The notes under the pieces: generated by a model | What the model was told of the DNA's origin: nothing | What the model saw: the letters and a program-made list of their open reading frames with translations, nothing else | Databases searched by the model: none | Shown here: piece after piece, positions 12,966-24,611 of the stretch | Position numbering within the stretch: the stretch's first letter is position 1 | How the letters are laid out: every line of letters begins with the position of its first letter | NCBI GenBank assembly: GCA_009760855.2 | Contig: WPIO01000080.1 | Span: 67,001-131,000 of the forward strand | DNA length: 64,000 nt | Reading direction: 5' to 3' | DNA from: Cristatella mucedo | Lineage: Eukaryota > Bryozoa > Phylactolaemata > Cristatellidae | Position numbers and translations under genes: made by a program

Positions 12966-13178
12966 TTAGCATTATATAGCCTTTGTTCCTACAGTGGCCC
13001 ATTAAAAGAAGTGTTGCAAATTTAACGTCGTTACTGTCAACTATTGCGCTGGGCGTCTCTAATATGTATGCCTGAGCGTGTATGAACTCATGTAAGCGCT
13101 TTGGCAGTTTAGCTGCCGGCAAAGACTTGGAAAACGCTGGGCTTATCCTCTCCCCATCAGAGCCTGCAGGTTTTTCTT

Positions 13179-13184
13179 TAATAA
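13179..13184 (-). terminator. Possible poly(A) signal of PLB1 (ATTAAA)
   Basis: On the minus strand ATTAAA lies about 385 bp after the proposed PLB1 stop codon. It is the first such hexamer I noticed downstream of the stop; no transcript evidence is available. Confidence 0.3.
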
Positions 13185-13568
13185 TTTTCAATTATTCATG
13201 CTCAAACGATGTGCCTGCTGTCCCTGCACGTCCCAGACGTAGCATTCAGATACAGTGCATCGCCTACTCTTCCTCAGCCTCCTGCTGCTGCTGCAGCTGC
13301 CCGAGGCAGTGACCTACTTCCTGACAGTCTGGCCAGTGTGCTGCTGATTGCTGACACTTCCCTCCATCATGCTCCAGTCGGGAGCTTGCTTGATTCCGTG
13401 TTCACTGTGCATTCTGAATTGTCGGAAGGAACTGACCCTGTAGAAGTTGCGGTAATAAAGCAGTGTTAATGGGACGCTGGGGAAACGACAACGGCATAGG
13501 GGAAAGCAATTGCATATAAAAAAAAAGTCATCTGCCTGGTTCGGAGATCATCATGGCTCTTGAAGGAA

Positions 13569-15040
13569 CTAACCGCTACTCCCTTTTGCCCAACCCTCCC
13601 ACGTGGTACCTACCGGCTGAGGGCAGCTCAGGAAGCTGCCATAGTTCCATTCAGTTGCCTTACTGCCAATCGGCTGAATCTGGAAAGAAGACCGTGGATG
13701 AGACTTGCCCTGCCGACTGTCAGGCAACTAGCCGATACAGTGGCATCGTCTTAATCGTGCGGCTGCTTACCAGGTTGTGCCACAGGCCCTTGGCTGCAGC
13801 GTAGTGGCCTTTTTCGCTGAAGTGGAAGCAGTCGGGAGCGAAGAAGCTCAGGTCAGGATCACTGGAGCCAGGCTGCAATTGCAGGCTGGACATTAATGAA
13901 TAAGCCAAGCAACGTTACGATGCCACGGCGAAAGCCCCTCATCTGCTACACGGCTTTCACCTTGTTTGGTGGCACCGTTTCGCGTAGGAACGGCTGGAGG
14001 ATGACGGTAAAGTCTTCGCGATTCGAATAACGTCCACTGTTCATCAGATTTTGCAGACCACGTTGATACTCCCCAGATAGTTTACTCAGCCCCGGCAGGT
14101 CAGCCGAGTTACCATGTCCACAGCTGCACACAGCACTATACGTAGCAAAGGCAAGATTTATTATAAACGTCAGGACACATGCTGCATAGTCTACCCATAC
14201 ACATAATATGTAGTAATATACCTTGAAGTGCATGTGGGCAGTGTGGGTGCCGGGAGAAGTCACCAATGACGAAATTATGTGCTACTTCCACTCGATGAGC
14301 AGTCGCCATGTTAGTTAGTGTCGGATGAACACTTTGAAAATCATTGCTAGTGGGTCTTGCTCCCTAAATAGAAATTTTGCTGATGTTGCACCACACCCTG
14401 GTGATAAAAATCCCGACTGCCTCTGCGTTTGTATATGCGTATGCAGTCATTTACACTGCTAAATTATATGGACAGGCATGCACTTCACTATTTACGAATT
14501 TGTAGGCTTATCTACCGGTCTACTCCTGTAGATGAATAAGTTTGCATTTTATTCGCATTAACTGAGCTTGAAGGATTTCTATATAGTACGTAGTTGAAAT
14601 TGCAGAGGAGAAACCACATCTTTTTATGTAACATTTCGGAAAGCGGTTTGAGGTCGGCCTTGAGGTGCTGACGAAGTTCATATAAGAATCAAATGGCTGC
14701 ACAAAACCTGGCCTTCGTCAAAGCGGCAACTGCTCTTACTTGTGAATCAAGCCGCAGATGAAACCAGAGCCAAGCTGTGCCACCGGAGTTATGTCGAATA
14801 TTTCAACAAGATTGACGTAGGCGCGAGGTAGGTTGCTCTGCAGGATGTCTAGAGCTTGACGAACGTTTGCGACGTACGTCTCGGCGCTGTGCTTCCCCTG
14901 GAGCATAAAGCGAGTCGACGAATAAGAGGGAGACTTCTTCCTGTTCATCGTTTCTTTTTTCTATGCGTATGACTGGCATAACATGACTAATACATGGGGG
15001 AGGGGCTCGCGTAATGAGGTCTGTTTAATAGTGAATCTCT

Positions 15041-15101
<61 letters not shown>

Positions 15102-15161
15102 AGCTCTCTCTTGAGCTCTCTCTTGAGCTCTCTCTTGAGCTCTCTCTTGAGCTCTCTTGAG

Positions 15162-15193
<32 letters not shown>

Positions 15194-18100
15194 CCTGTAG
15201 GCACCAAGTGCAGCAGGGTGCCAGTCATTTTAGTTGTCATCTATGGGCCATTGAGGGTAAAGGTTGTGTGAATAGAGGACTAATTGCTCACAAAAATAAA
15301 AATTTGTATGGTACTCTTCAAAAGACAAGTAATTTAAAAATGGAATCTGAAGTTGTGGTGATTTCCACATAAAAAGAAAGCAATACAAAAGTCGTTATGC
15401 AAACCATGTCTAACCCAGAAGTAAACCAAAAAAAACATGTGTACAAATAATAAATTTACCGATCTCTTCATCATACTTGACTTGTGCACTAACTTGTTGA
15501 ACCTAGGTATATCGAGGTACATCGTTGCGGCTTGTTTAGATACACTTTTGCAGCTTTTAAACAGCTATATTTACGGTGTAGCTTTGTATAGTGTAAATTC
15601 CCAATGTGGGCCAATTCAAAACGAATTAACGTGAAATTTCAAATCCAACTTCAGCTTTCCTTGTAAAACCATTTTAAATCTAAGTTAAGCTGCTTATACA
15701 AAGCTGCAGTGGTTTATTTCTGACTTCGGTTGGATAACTTTTGCTATACATGTCCAAGATTGCAGTATATAAAGTTCAAGGACTTTTGATGGCATGTAGC
15801 AACACTGCTATGCAAACTGCAGCTGCAGTGCAAGCCTGACCGAGGAGAGCTGACATTGGAGGCCCAGCCGTTCCTCACAGCTAGTTCACTTTAATCGCAA
15901 ATATTCATGCGGCATATCCACTCTTTGAAGATCGTTATCCGAATTGTAGTTAGTGCGGATCCTCGCAAGCTCTTTCAAATAATAGGGATTATTTTACGTT
16001 GACTTTCGACGTACTTTGAAGTTTTTTGACGTAGGGATGGGACAGATGCTGGCTTTTATGCCACGCTTTGTTGTTCCTTTAAATAGCTATCTATATTCTA
16101 CCGTTGTGTCGTAAGAAGCCACTGTTACAGCTCAGGGCGAGGCTCAGCGCCGCTTACCGTATCGCTGCAGAAGTCGCACAGGTTGTTACCACCAATAAAG
16201 AGTGTAACCATTTTCCAGTCCTCGCGGAAGTTGATGGAACGGTCGGCCAGGATGCGGCTGATGAGCTCGTGAGCCTGCGAGGGCATGTCCCTGGAAGAGG
16301 CCGACACACCTTTAAATGGCTGACCACCCGTCGCTCAGATAAGTAGCCACCCCCCCCCCCCCACGAAGGAGCAGCTGTCTCTCGATGCTGGCATGACACC
16401 GGCGTATCTTGGCATGCTATTGCCTAGGCAAGCTCAGTATCAATTAACTTAGCAAACTTGAAGCAAAAGTTGTTGGAAAAGCTGTTACTGCAGCAGACTC
16501 TGATTAGAACTACTACAGCGAATTGCCATATTGCTCAAGTTCAGATTCTCGTTTGTTAAAATTGAAACAAAAAAGGTTTGCTGATTGAACAGCCTCATTT
16601 ATATAGCGGCAGGAAAGCATTAACGGCTATCACCAACGCTTGCAGTGAGTGGGCTAAGCAAGTTCTCCCAGTGCAGCACTCAGACCCGCGACCTACGGTC
16701 GTAAAGAGCGAGCGCCTTAACCCCCCCCCACCACCCCCCCCCCGGCTAAGACTCGGGGAGTAGTGTATAGTGTCAAGTACAGTGGATATCAAAAGCGAAA
16801 GCGTGATTATCGAAACTACCCCCTTTACATCTGAAAAAATTATCCTTCAACCGAGCAACATCCAACGAACATCTCTGCACACTTTCAATCAATCAATCCA
16901 CACTTTTGTCAGCCGCTCTCCGCTGATGAGCAGCCTCGTTGTGACTCTTACTATAAATTACGCCCATTCAAGATTTGACCGGGTTAACCTTTTCGCTTCC
17001 CTTATCGCAGATTCTCACAAGTCTGGCGCGTAGCCGGATGTTACAAGATTAAATTCAAAATTAATACCTTACACTCAAAAGCGTCGTCTCGCCCATCGAA
17101 CAGCATCCATCGTACAAACAGTAACTAAATTTTCGAGGAATCGCTAGGGTAAAGCCAGAGGAACAGCGAACGACTACAACAAGCATCCGTTTTTATTTAA
17201 ACAGTCCAGGGGAATGCGTTTAGAAAGCTCCATTTTTCTGCGAGCGTGTATTAGGAGCTGGCCTGCAGAGCACAATCCTCGAGTGACCACTGTGATGCTG
17301 TAATGCTGTACTGACTTAACGGACTTACTGAGCAATTTTTCCTGGATATGCAACGTTTAATTTTGAACCGTCACTGTTTACGTCGCCGCTTCCAGTCGAA
17401 AAGCCTTTCAAGTTCGGATTGAAACTCCTCAGGATATCTATGAAGATGGCCACGCAGCACTTAAGCCAAATCGCGTGGATGCATGAAGACAGCGAATGCC
17501 TTGCGGCAAAGTGGCGACATAGGAACTCACTGGGTAATGTTACGACACCTTGGTCGAGATCCTTGTCACCGCCAATGCTGTAAAATGTGAGCGATTGCCG
17601 TTACGCCTGCGACTGCACGCCAGCTTGAGTCTCAAATGTTCGCGAGAGAGCCGGCGCGCGAGCAGACGCCGCGTCACCTCCACGACTTTCCTCTGTATTC
17701 AGTAAGACAACCCAACACTGTCCACGCAGACGCGCCGTTGGCCGCCTAAATGAACGGTCGCTTTATCGCACAGCGGCAGCGTCCGGCGAGGTAAGCGGCG
17801 GCTTAGCGAGATTCGCCGCTGCGCCTAATCGTCCGCGCCGCCACGTATGCCGCCAGTTAGCCGATTACCGTCAGCGAGTCGCCCAGCGCACCTATGACGT
17901 CGATGTCTCCGGGCAGGAGGCGGTGAACTACAAAAATAAACGGATACGGCTCGTATTCGCTCGTAGCGCCTCGCGGAGACGCCGGCTGTAATTAAGTGAC
18001 TTCGCTCTATCGTAAACGGCTCCAGCGGATACCGCGCACGACTGAGAGACGACTAAGCAGGAAACTCGGGAAACTTGATATCGAGGCTCGAATGCCAACT

Positions 18101-19122
18101 TGTCGCAGCTGCGTCGTTCAAAGCGATATAAATGGGTCACCTGATGTGGGCTTCGTGGCAGACCTGGACGGACCTGGACAGCCTCTAAACAAGGCGACCG
18201 GAGGCCACGTCTGCAAGACAAAAGTGAACGGCAACGCTTGCAACCGCCGCTGCGTAGGCTACAGGCTGAGGCGACATCGGGAGGAGACAAATCCTGCAAT
18301 CGGCATCGGCGCCGTTTCTCCGCTTGGTGGCTGCCGCGGGAGTCAGCAGAGGCCAGGCTGGCTGCACATGCGCTACTGCAGGGCGCTGCAGTTTCCTACA
18401 CCGGGGCATAGCGAAAAGAGTCGGGGCGGATAACACCGCGACGTAGCAGGAGCGCTAACTAGTCGCGTTCTGCCCAACCGCGAAACTTATTCAGCAGTTG
18501 TGCCAGCAGCCCGCTACGCTGCTGCACTGTATATCGAGTTCGCGAAAGAATCTTAACTCATCGTGAGTCCGGTTGAACTCCTCGACGTGCCGCCGCCACT
18601 CCTTTTGGAGAACAGGGTTAGTCTCGATTAGCGCCAGAACTTCGGCATAGCGCTCGTTCCAGCTTTTATCTGCAAAAATAAGCATATCCCGTCCAGGCAT
18701 AAGCACTGCCCCTCAGTTCAAGTGGTCGCACGCTCCGCGCGAACAGCTACTGATGAGCGCCTACTGAGAACGAGGCTGAACTGAAGCTCTCAGCTAGAGA
18801 AGGTGCGCTCGCCGCCCTTCTCTTTTCGTCGACGCAGCGGGCGGCGGCAGCACTGCAACTTTGTGGTAGGCAAGCGACAATGCACCGGTGCTCTCCGGTG
18901 TTTAGCTTTGCATCGAGGCGTGGATCGCGAGCGATTCGACTGACTAAGCGACGCACGAACTCGCCGATAAAGTGCGGCCAAAGCCGTCCGGCGCGCTCGT
19001 CAGCTGACTTCGTGCCCGTAAGCAAGCTGATTGGCGGATTTACCGTCGGAGGCCGCCGGCGAGACGGCCAACGCTCCCAGCAGCAGGATAGCGGCTACTA
19101 GTAGCGGTGCTCTGAGCTCCAT
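13569..19122 (-). CDS. PLB1: Phospholipase B1-like secreted SGNH/GDSL lipase
   Basis: Exons in coding order: 19044-19122, 18528-18669, 18141-18184, 17869-17927, 17678-17745, 17531-17577, 17329-17437, 16158-16290, 14740-14897, 13961-14123, 13771-13872, 13569-13616; 383 residues. Phospholipase B releases both fatty acids from phospholipids and also acts on lysophospholipids. A signal peptide ([19 protein letters not shown]) is followed by a charged helix-like leader and [23 protein letters not shown], with Ser106 as nucleophile (block I). EYRGKSWSIGGD and [16 protein letters not shown] follow, then [11 protein letters not shown] (block III), [14 protein letters not shown], and FAPDCFHFS, giving the Asp348/His351 pair (block V). 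Vertebrate PLB1 has four tandem units and a membrane anchor; this gene has one unit and no membrane segment, so it should be secreted. Block III is usually GGND; here it is GGNN. The last exon is the least certain. Confidence 0.93.
15036..15193. repeat. (CT)n plus 12-bp minisatellite plus (GA)n, self-complementary
   Basis: A CT run of about 68 bp is followed by about five copies of TTGAGCTCTCTC, then a GA run of about 28 bp. CT and GA runs face each other, so one strand can fold back. It lies in the PLB1 intron between exons 14740-14897 and 16158-16290. Confidence 0.9.
16570..16745 (-). mobile_element. SINE-B copy, reversed, with poly-C tracts
   Basis: Read on the minus strand it carries the SINE-B body (the region around CACTGCAAGCGTTGGTGATAG) and a decayed tRNA-like head. 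C-runs at 16,722-16,742 adjoin the head; another C-run lies at 16,352-16,363. It sits in a PLB1 intron. Confidence 0.55.
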
Positions 19123-19396
19123 CTTCACCGGGGATGGCGTGTAACTTGCGCCGCGCGGGCCCGTTATATTGGCCCGCGAATCAGCGCCGCGTCACTGGTA
19201 CTCGTCGTCATCGTCGTCGAACTCGACCGCTTTAAGGGCCATTAAATTCGATAGCAATTATCGCGAGCCGCTGCATTTGAAGCAGATACGCTGCCACCGC
19301 GTGCACTCGCAATGGCGCTACGATGAGCCTCCTCTGTATGCAATGAAACTCGGCTCCACTCGCCCCAGAAAGAGTGTGCGCGGTAAGATACACGAA

Positions 19397-19398
19397 CA

Positions 19399-19461
<63 letters not shown>

Positions 19462-19470
19462 GCACACGCG

Positions 19471-19502
<32 letters not shown>

Positions 19503-19503
19503 G
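19397..19503. repeat. (CA)n microsatellite with CACGCG interruptions
   Basis: About 105 bp of CA repeats, broken by several CACGCG and CACATATA steps. It lies about 0.3 kb upstream of the PLB1 start codon. Confidence 0.95.
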
Positions 19504-19858
19504 TCTATATAAATGTATATTTACTTATACATAAAATTTAACTATCTCCTTAGTTCTGTCTCGGCTTGATTATTGCGCTTATTATCGGCTTGATTATGCG
19601 AGGCCTCGAGCTGGCTAGCGGTCTCGCGCAGCTGGATGAGCTGGCTAGTGGTCGCGCGCAGCTGGACGTCTGCTGTCGACGTATCGGGTGCTCGGGCGTA
19701 GTTACAACTCGGTAATCAAGCAGCAGAGGCCTCTTCGAGCCTGGGCGCTGCCAATTGGCACTGCTCGTTCGTACCGTCCACCGTCTCTGTTCTTATCTAC
19801 ACTAAACCGTACATGTGAGCAACTTGGAGTAGCCGCCAACTCTCGGCGGCAAACCGGC

Positions 19859-19887
19859 CACGTGACAGCCAAAGTGGCTGTCACGTG
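19859..19887. promoter_or_regulatory. Perfect inverted repeat with two CACGTG E-boxes
   Basis: Thirteen-base arms (CACGTGACAGCCA and its exact complement) flank a 3-base centre. Each arm holds CACGTGAC, a site type bound by bHLH-zip factors such as USF, MITF and TFEB. It is about 740 bp upstream of the PLB1 start. A regulatory role is inferred from the motif only. Confidence 0.4.
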
Positions 19888-20647
19888 AATACTCAGCCTT
19901 CACTAAAGATTAGGTGCATTCTTATGCTCGATAACGGTTGAGGCAGGTGCAACCGCGAGGTCACCTGCGAGCTACGCGGCTCCGCACTTGACCTAGGTCT
20001 GTTTTCCAAATGGCGCACTTTGACCGCAGCACCTGTTTTAAGACGCTGGGGGGCTCCCGACGGCGACCTAACGCCCGTACAAATTACCCGCGCGAACATG
20101 CCCGGGCATGTGTCGCGGCCGCGTTCGAAGGTCTCGCGAGGTTCAAAACTGCACCTGGTTACTAAACCGGAACGCAACGGGGTACATCAGCAAGTCGACT
20201 GCAATACTACCTTCCACCGACATAGCTTAAGAGATCAGTCTGCCATTCAGGCGCATCGTCTGCTCACCTCCGCTCGTGAGTTTCGCTGAATTTAGCGTTT
20301 TCTCTGCGGTTTTTGCACTGTGAATTCCTCGCCCATCTGCGCTGACTAACCCGGTGACATACAGTGCAGGGTACGGTGCGTTTGCTCTTTCTCACATGTA
20401 CATACGCTCCCCTGCATTACACTGCAAATATATTGGTACATATTTGCAGAGAGGTCAGTCTACGTATTTACCGGCGAATTTTACATGCCGATTATGCGTT
20501 AATTAGCGGTAGAGCGCTGCGATTGGTACTCGGTCGTTAGGGCATCACTTTCGATGTGTGCACACAACGAGCGAAACTACAAGTGAACTCTTTACGGTAC
20601 AGAGCGCTTTTACATAATAATATTAATGCTCATTACCAATGACTTAG

Positions 20648-20790
20648 GATAATAATAATAATAATAAGTCCTGCTTATAGTGCCCTAAGAGAACGAAATC
20701 TCTATCCAGGCGCGTTACAACTCGCTGCGAGTGAAGCTATAGCCAAGGGCTAACGACGCCCAGGGTACCGTGTTTAGATGAGCATACCAA
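20648..20790 (-). mobile_element. SINE-A/LINE-A tail fragment, reversed
   Basis: An AAT repeat is followed by a reversed tail with TGCCCTAAGAGAACG, AATCTCTATCCAGGCGC and a remnant resembling the SINE-A head (AGCCAAGGGCTAACGACG). It is quite decayed. Confidence 0.55.
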
Positions 20791-20949
20791 AGCACACTAA
20801 CGCGTTTCACGACGCAACGACGTCCCGCGATGCACGCGATGCCGCGGTACTTTCCGATTGCAGCATCGTATAAGGTGGTGACTTTCAGAGGATGTAAGCG
20901 GTGCTTCGCGACGATTTGTGGCGACGGCACGGCTCACCAACTGCGAGAC

Positions 20950-22450
20950 TATTAGCAGCCCCGCCCTCTTTATGCTTCCGTTAGCCGCCTGTTAGCCGTC
21001 CAGCTGGCTGACGCTCCGATAGCTGAGCACAAGGCGCTCGCACGAACTGTCGACCGAGCAGCACCGGCCGAGCGCGGCCTCTGCTCAGCTCAGCCGAATC
21101 AGCTCCTAGGAGCGCCTTGTTTTGCTTTAATTCAGCCACTCAATGGGCTGGCTCCGGTTGCAGCAGCCCGCCTGTCGGCTCGTTACCCACACTCTGTTTG
21201 TAAACTCGGCCGCTCTCGCGCCGTATCTGCCACACTTGCGAGGTATGTCTCGTCGGCCGGTGCGCGACCAATGCGAAGCGAGTGGGCTTCGGCCGCCGCT
21301 TCGGCCGACTGCGCGCCCGAACGGCCCGTCGCTCGCGCACCATATACGGCCGCTGCTTCATTGCAGCGAATGTGAGCTGGGGCGCCGAGCGGCGGCTCTC
21401 TGGCTAGAATCAACGGCCGCTCCGAGCTCCAGTCGCCGAGACGTTCCGTCCGACCGGCAATCGCCAGGAGCCAACGGCTGCAGCCAGCGACGACGGCCAT
21501 GGCGGCGGGCAAGGCGAACGCTCCGTGTGGCGGCGGCGGCAGCAGCAGTCGGCGGGCGGGCTGCTGGCCGGGCGACCCATCTACCGGACGCCGAGAAGGG
21601 CTCAGAGCGTCGCTGTCGCTTGGCTTCGCCCAGCGGCGGGCAGTGCGTCTCGCTCGACGCTGCCTCCTGTCCCCGGCGTCGGCTCTCTACGCTGCAATGG
21701 ACACCCGCTGCCGCTGAGAGGCAGCAGCGCAGGCGACGGCGGTGGCTCCGCCCTGCGGCTCCGAGCGTGCCTGACGGCCGACGAGAGCCGCGCCTACGCA
21801 GCGCCACCGCGTGGAGGTGGCTGTGGAGCTGCTAGGCTCAGCTCGCGAGCCGTGGCCGCGGCTTGGCACAGATGGCAGCCCGTCGAGGACTTCGCGCAGG
21901 CGCACTACTCGCCGGCGCCGACGGACGCGACGACGGCCGGAAGAGCAGCGTCGTCGGGTATCTGCCGAAACTACGCCGCTGTCGCCATTCGGGAGATGCA
22001 CCGTCGGGCGCTGAGCGATGCCGAAAGATTGGTCGGCCACGGTGTTCTGGAGAGCGGCAACATTTTCTTGAACAGGATTAGCGCGCAGAACGGGCAGCCG
22101 CAAGCACTCGACGACTCGGACAAGCCTTCGAGCGGACGCAGCGCGGACGAGAAGCCGGCATTGGCAGTCAAGAAAAATGTGCGCTTCTTCATTTCGTGAT
22201 CGTCGAAGCGTCTTCCGCTCAGCCGATAGCTCGGTAGCGGTGGCTTCGTGGAGAACGGGCGATTCGAGTTCCTTGTCGTATCCGGAGCCGATGAACGACG
22301 CTACGAAAGGACGCCACTTCCCGCTGATTTTATCTAATCGCTGCGCACCCGACGCTGGACTACGCGAAGTGCAGGTCCATGAGCCACTCAGCGGCAGGGC
22401 TTACGTTTGCTGCGATTGGACAGCATCGCCGCTTTGGCGCTGAGCTTGTA
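20950..22450. promoter_or_regulatory. GC-rich, CpG-rich island with no assigned gene
   Basis: This stretch is far richer in G, C and CG dinucleotides than its surroundings. It has many CGGCGG, GCCG and GCAGCAG runs. Long open frames appear in several frames on both strands, as expected from composition alone. It could be a promoter island or hold a first exon. It is not at the PLB1 start (19.1 kb) or the EAPP start (30.8 kb). Confidence 0.5.
21525..22199 (+). CDS. Unrecognised open frame with C-terminal KKNVRF motif
   Basis: I do not recognise this protein. The frame is open for about 224 codons and stops at TGA 22197-22199. The first part (to about 21,850) is low-complexity Arg/Ala/Gly/Ser and may not be real. 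The last 110 codons look more protein-like (AVAIREMHRRALSDAERL, GHGVLESGNIFLNRISAQN). It ends KKNVRFFIS, which fits the RVxF-type protein phosphatase 1 docking pattern. No ATG opens the frame before about 21,996, so either an upstream exon is spliced on or the frame is composition-driven. A strong Kozak ATG at 21,499 lies in a different frame. Confidence 0.25.
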   Translation: MWRRRQQQSAGGLLAGRPIYRTPRRAQSVAVAWLRPAAGSASRSTLPPVPGVGSLRCNGHPLPLRGSSAGDGGGSALRLRACLTADESRAYAAPPRGGGCGAARLSSRAVAAAWHRWQPVEDFAQAHYSPAPTDATTAGRAASSGICRNYAAVAIREMHRRALSDAERLVGHGVLESGNIFLNRISAQNGQPQALDDSDKPSSGRSADEKPALAVKKNVRFFIS

Positions 22451-24530
22451 ATGCCTCTGAACAGAGTGTGGTGCTACCCTAATCATTGAGCAGGCTCGTC
22501 ACCCCGCTATCACTAAAGCTCGCTTCTACCAGATTATCGACGGTGATTTCGCTGCTAGTTGTCGATTCGAACCCGGTTCGCTCCATTATGCGGCACCCGG
22601 ATACGATCCCGGATACGCAGCAAAGTGAGCCAATGCCAATCCTACGGATCCGATTCAAGTGTCGCTGTCCAGCGGAAGCTCGTCGCTACCAATGTTTACT
22701 ACTTATACTCACTTCTCACGATCCGGCCGCTGCAAAGCATTAAAGTTCTATAAAAGTCACGAATCTTTCCTGTCCGTCAATTTTTTAAACACCTCGAAAT
22801 GTCCGGAGAACTTCCATGGAGCCCCAGCTTGAATATGACATAATTCGGATTGTAGAAGGAAAAAGAGCCCGTCTGATGTTGGATTAGCATTGTAACCTTC
22901 ACCGAGTTCCGCCTACTCGATCGGGTCTGCGGCTTCCGCCAAGAGGAGGTGCTTCCGGTGACAGCCTGCTCATCGACTGTGGAGAGAAAGAAGTCTTCTC
23001 GATATTCGCCGAAGATTCACTAAAATTATGTCTAGATGCCGTTGCGTAGTGAACTCATTTCTGAGCTTCATATTAAAATCGGCGGAGTACGTCCAAGCCA
23101 GACATATGCGTATGGTTTTAGGCTTTTGTAGACGGATCCCTACATAAAGTGTCTTCTCTTAGTTCGTATGTTTTATGTTGATTAAATGCTTTTGAATTTT
23201 TGCTTTCTAGTTATTTCCCGAGTTAATATTCATCCATGTGATGCGAGCTGTTTAAAGTTGACTCGCTGCATATACACACAGGTATGGCGTTCATATGGCC
23301 AAAGCCTTTGTTGCTCCTATTAGCAGCTACACCCTCTTTTTGACTATACTAGCCGGCCCCCCTCGCCGAGCAGCTGACACCGCATCAGCCGAGCTCGAGG
23401 CGTTTCCTGAACTGTCTACCGTGGAGGCCATGGCGGAGGGAGTCGGTCATGGCCAGCTGTACCGAGCATGCCATCGGCCGAGTTCGGCTAAATGAGCTCA
23501 AAAAAAGCCACGTTTCTCTTTTTATCAATGGGTGGCTCCAATCGCGGTCGCCTTTATTGCTAATGGTTGTTGATGGGTTGTGACCAGTTTTTACTGCAAT
23601 TCCTTAGATAACGATCGCCAATGGGGGGGGGTGACACCCTCAGCAAATCAAATCGTTGCTAATATGTCTAGTATGCAGCTTAAATACTAGCAAGCATTGG
23701 CTTGAAATTCTGCAGAATGCTGTGCTAGGTACGTATTCCCTCGACGGTACATGTACGGTCGATGTACAGCCTGATCATACTGCACGTATCGAGAGGGTTT
23801 GCCGTAGCTCTCGGCTGCCACTAGTAAACGTCGTAAGCCTTCTACGACATTGTTAGCCTTCGCGGTTCAATCCATATCGGCCTCTGGCTGATATAGCTCG
23901 TATGGTATATCTATTCGGCCGATAGACGGCCGGTTGTGCACTCTGCAAGACTCGCTACTTGTTACCCACGGAAGCCAGTAGCCGCTAGCCGTGTTCAGAC
24001 TAAATGAATGAACCCGAGGCTTGGCATAGTATTTGCTATGCAAAATGACAGTTTCCTAATCAGCTAATATCGTATTGCTTGTTAAGGAATGAGCATGCGG
24101 TCAGCATTTGCCAGCGGAAGCACTATTTCTCAAGCACAGCTTAAAATTCGCGTACATCAAGATGTAAACGTACATACAACCCAACTGCTAAGTAGGGTCC
24201 AGTTTTTTTGGAACCCAGGAAAAGCAAGACTACTTCAACCTTGAAATTACAAAGAAAAGATTCTTGAGTTTATTGCTAACTAGCTTCGTTTTTCATTTAA
24301 TTACACGTATACACCTAATCTGTGCTTCTAGCCTTATAAACCACAAGGTCTACTGTGGCACAACCTTGATGTTCACCAGCACCCACAAGTGTAGGTAGCA
24401 TTCCAATACTAAGACAATGATTATCATGAACCACTTGTGACAAAAAACATACTGAAGTTGTACTCTTTCACAAGTGCCTGTAGCACTTTTGGGGGCCGAC
24501 CGCCTGACGAATCTATGTGAACTAGCTTAG
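22450..24530. other. Intergenic stretch with nothing recognised
   Basis: About 2 kb downstream of the GC island. I see no coding exon, no tRNA-like head and no LINE match. TATAAAAG occurs at 22,749-22,756 but I can connect it to no gene. TTTATT at 24,269-24,274 could serve as a distant minus-strand poly(A) signal for EAPP. Confidence 0.5.
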
Positions 24531-24537
24531 ACTGGTT

Positions 24538-24611
24538 CACATTTTACTGAGCAGCACCATTTAGCCGACTTAATCACACTTTACTGAGCAGCACCATTTA
24601 GCTGACTCAGT
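24538..24611. repeat. 37-bp tandem duplication, two copies
   Basis: Two adjacent 37-bp units share TTTACTGAGCAGCACCATTT and differ at a few bases. They lie about 0.6 kb downstream of the EAPP stop codon. Confidence 0.85.

Noticed and set aside
17996-18433. 145-codon plus-strand frame
   Set aside because: Overlaps a confirmed PLB1 exon (18141-18184) on the other strand and has no recognisable features.
21143-21835. 230-codon plus-strand frame in the GC island
   Set aside because: Overlaps long frames on both strands; composition (Arg/Ala/Gly/Ser/Pro) explains the lack of stops. No family resemblance.
22749-22756. TATAAAAG as a promoter
   Set aside because: A good TATA-like word, but no gene or open frame starts within a reasonable distance downstream.
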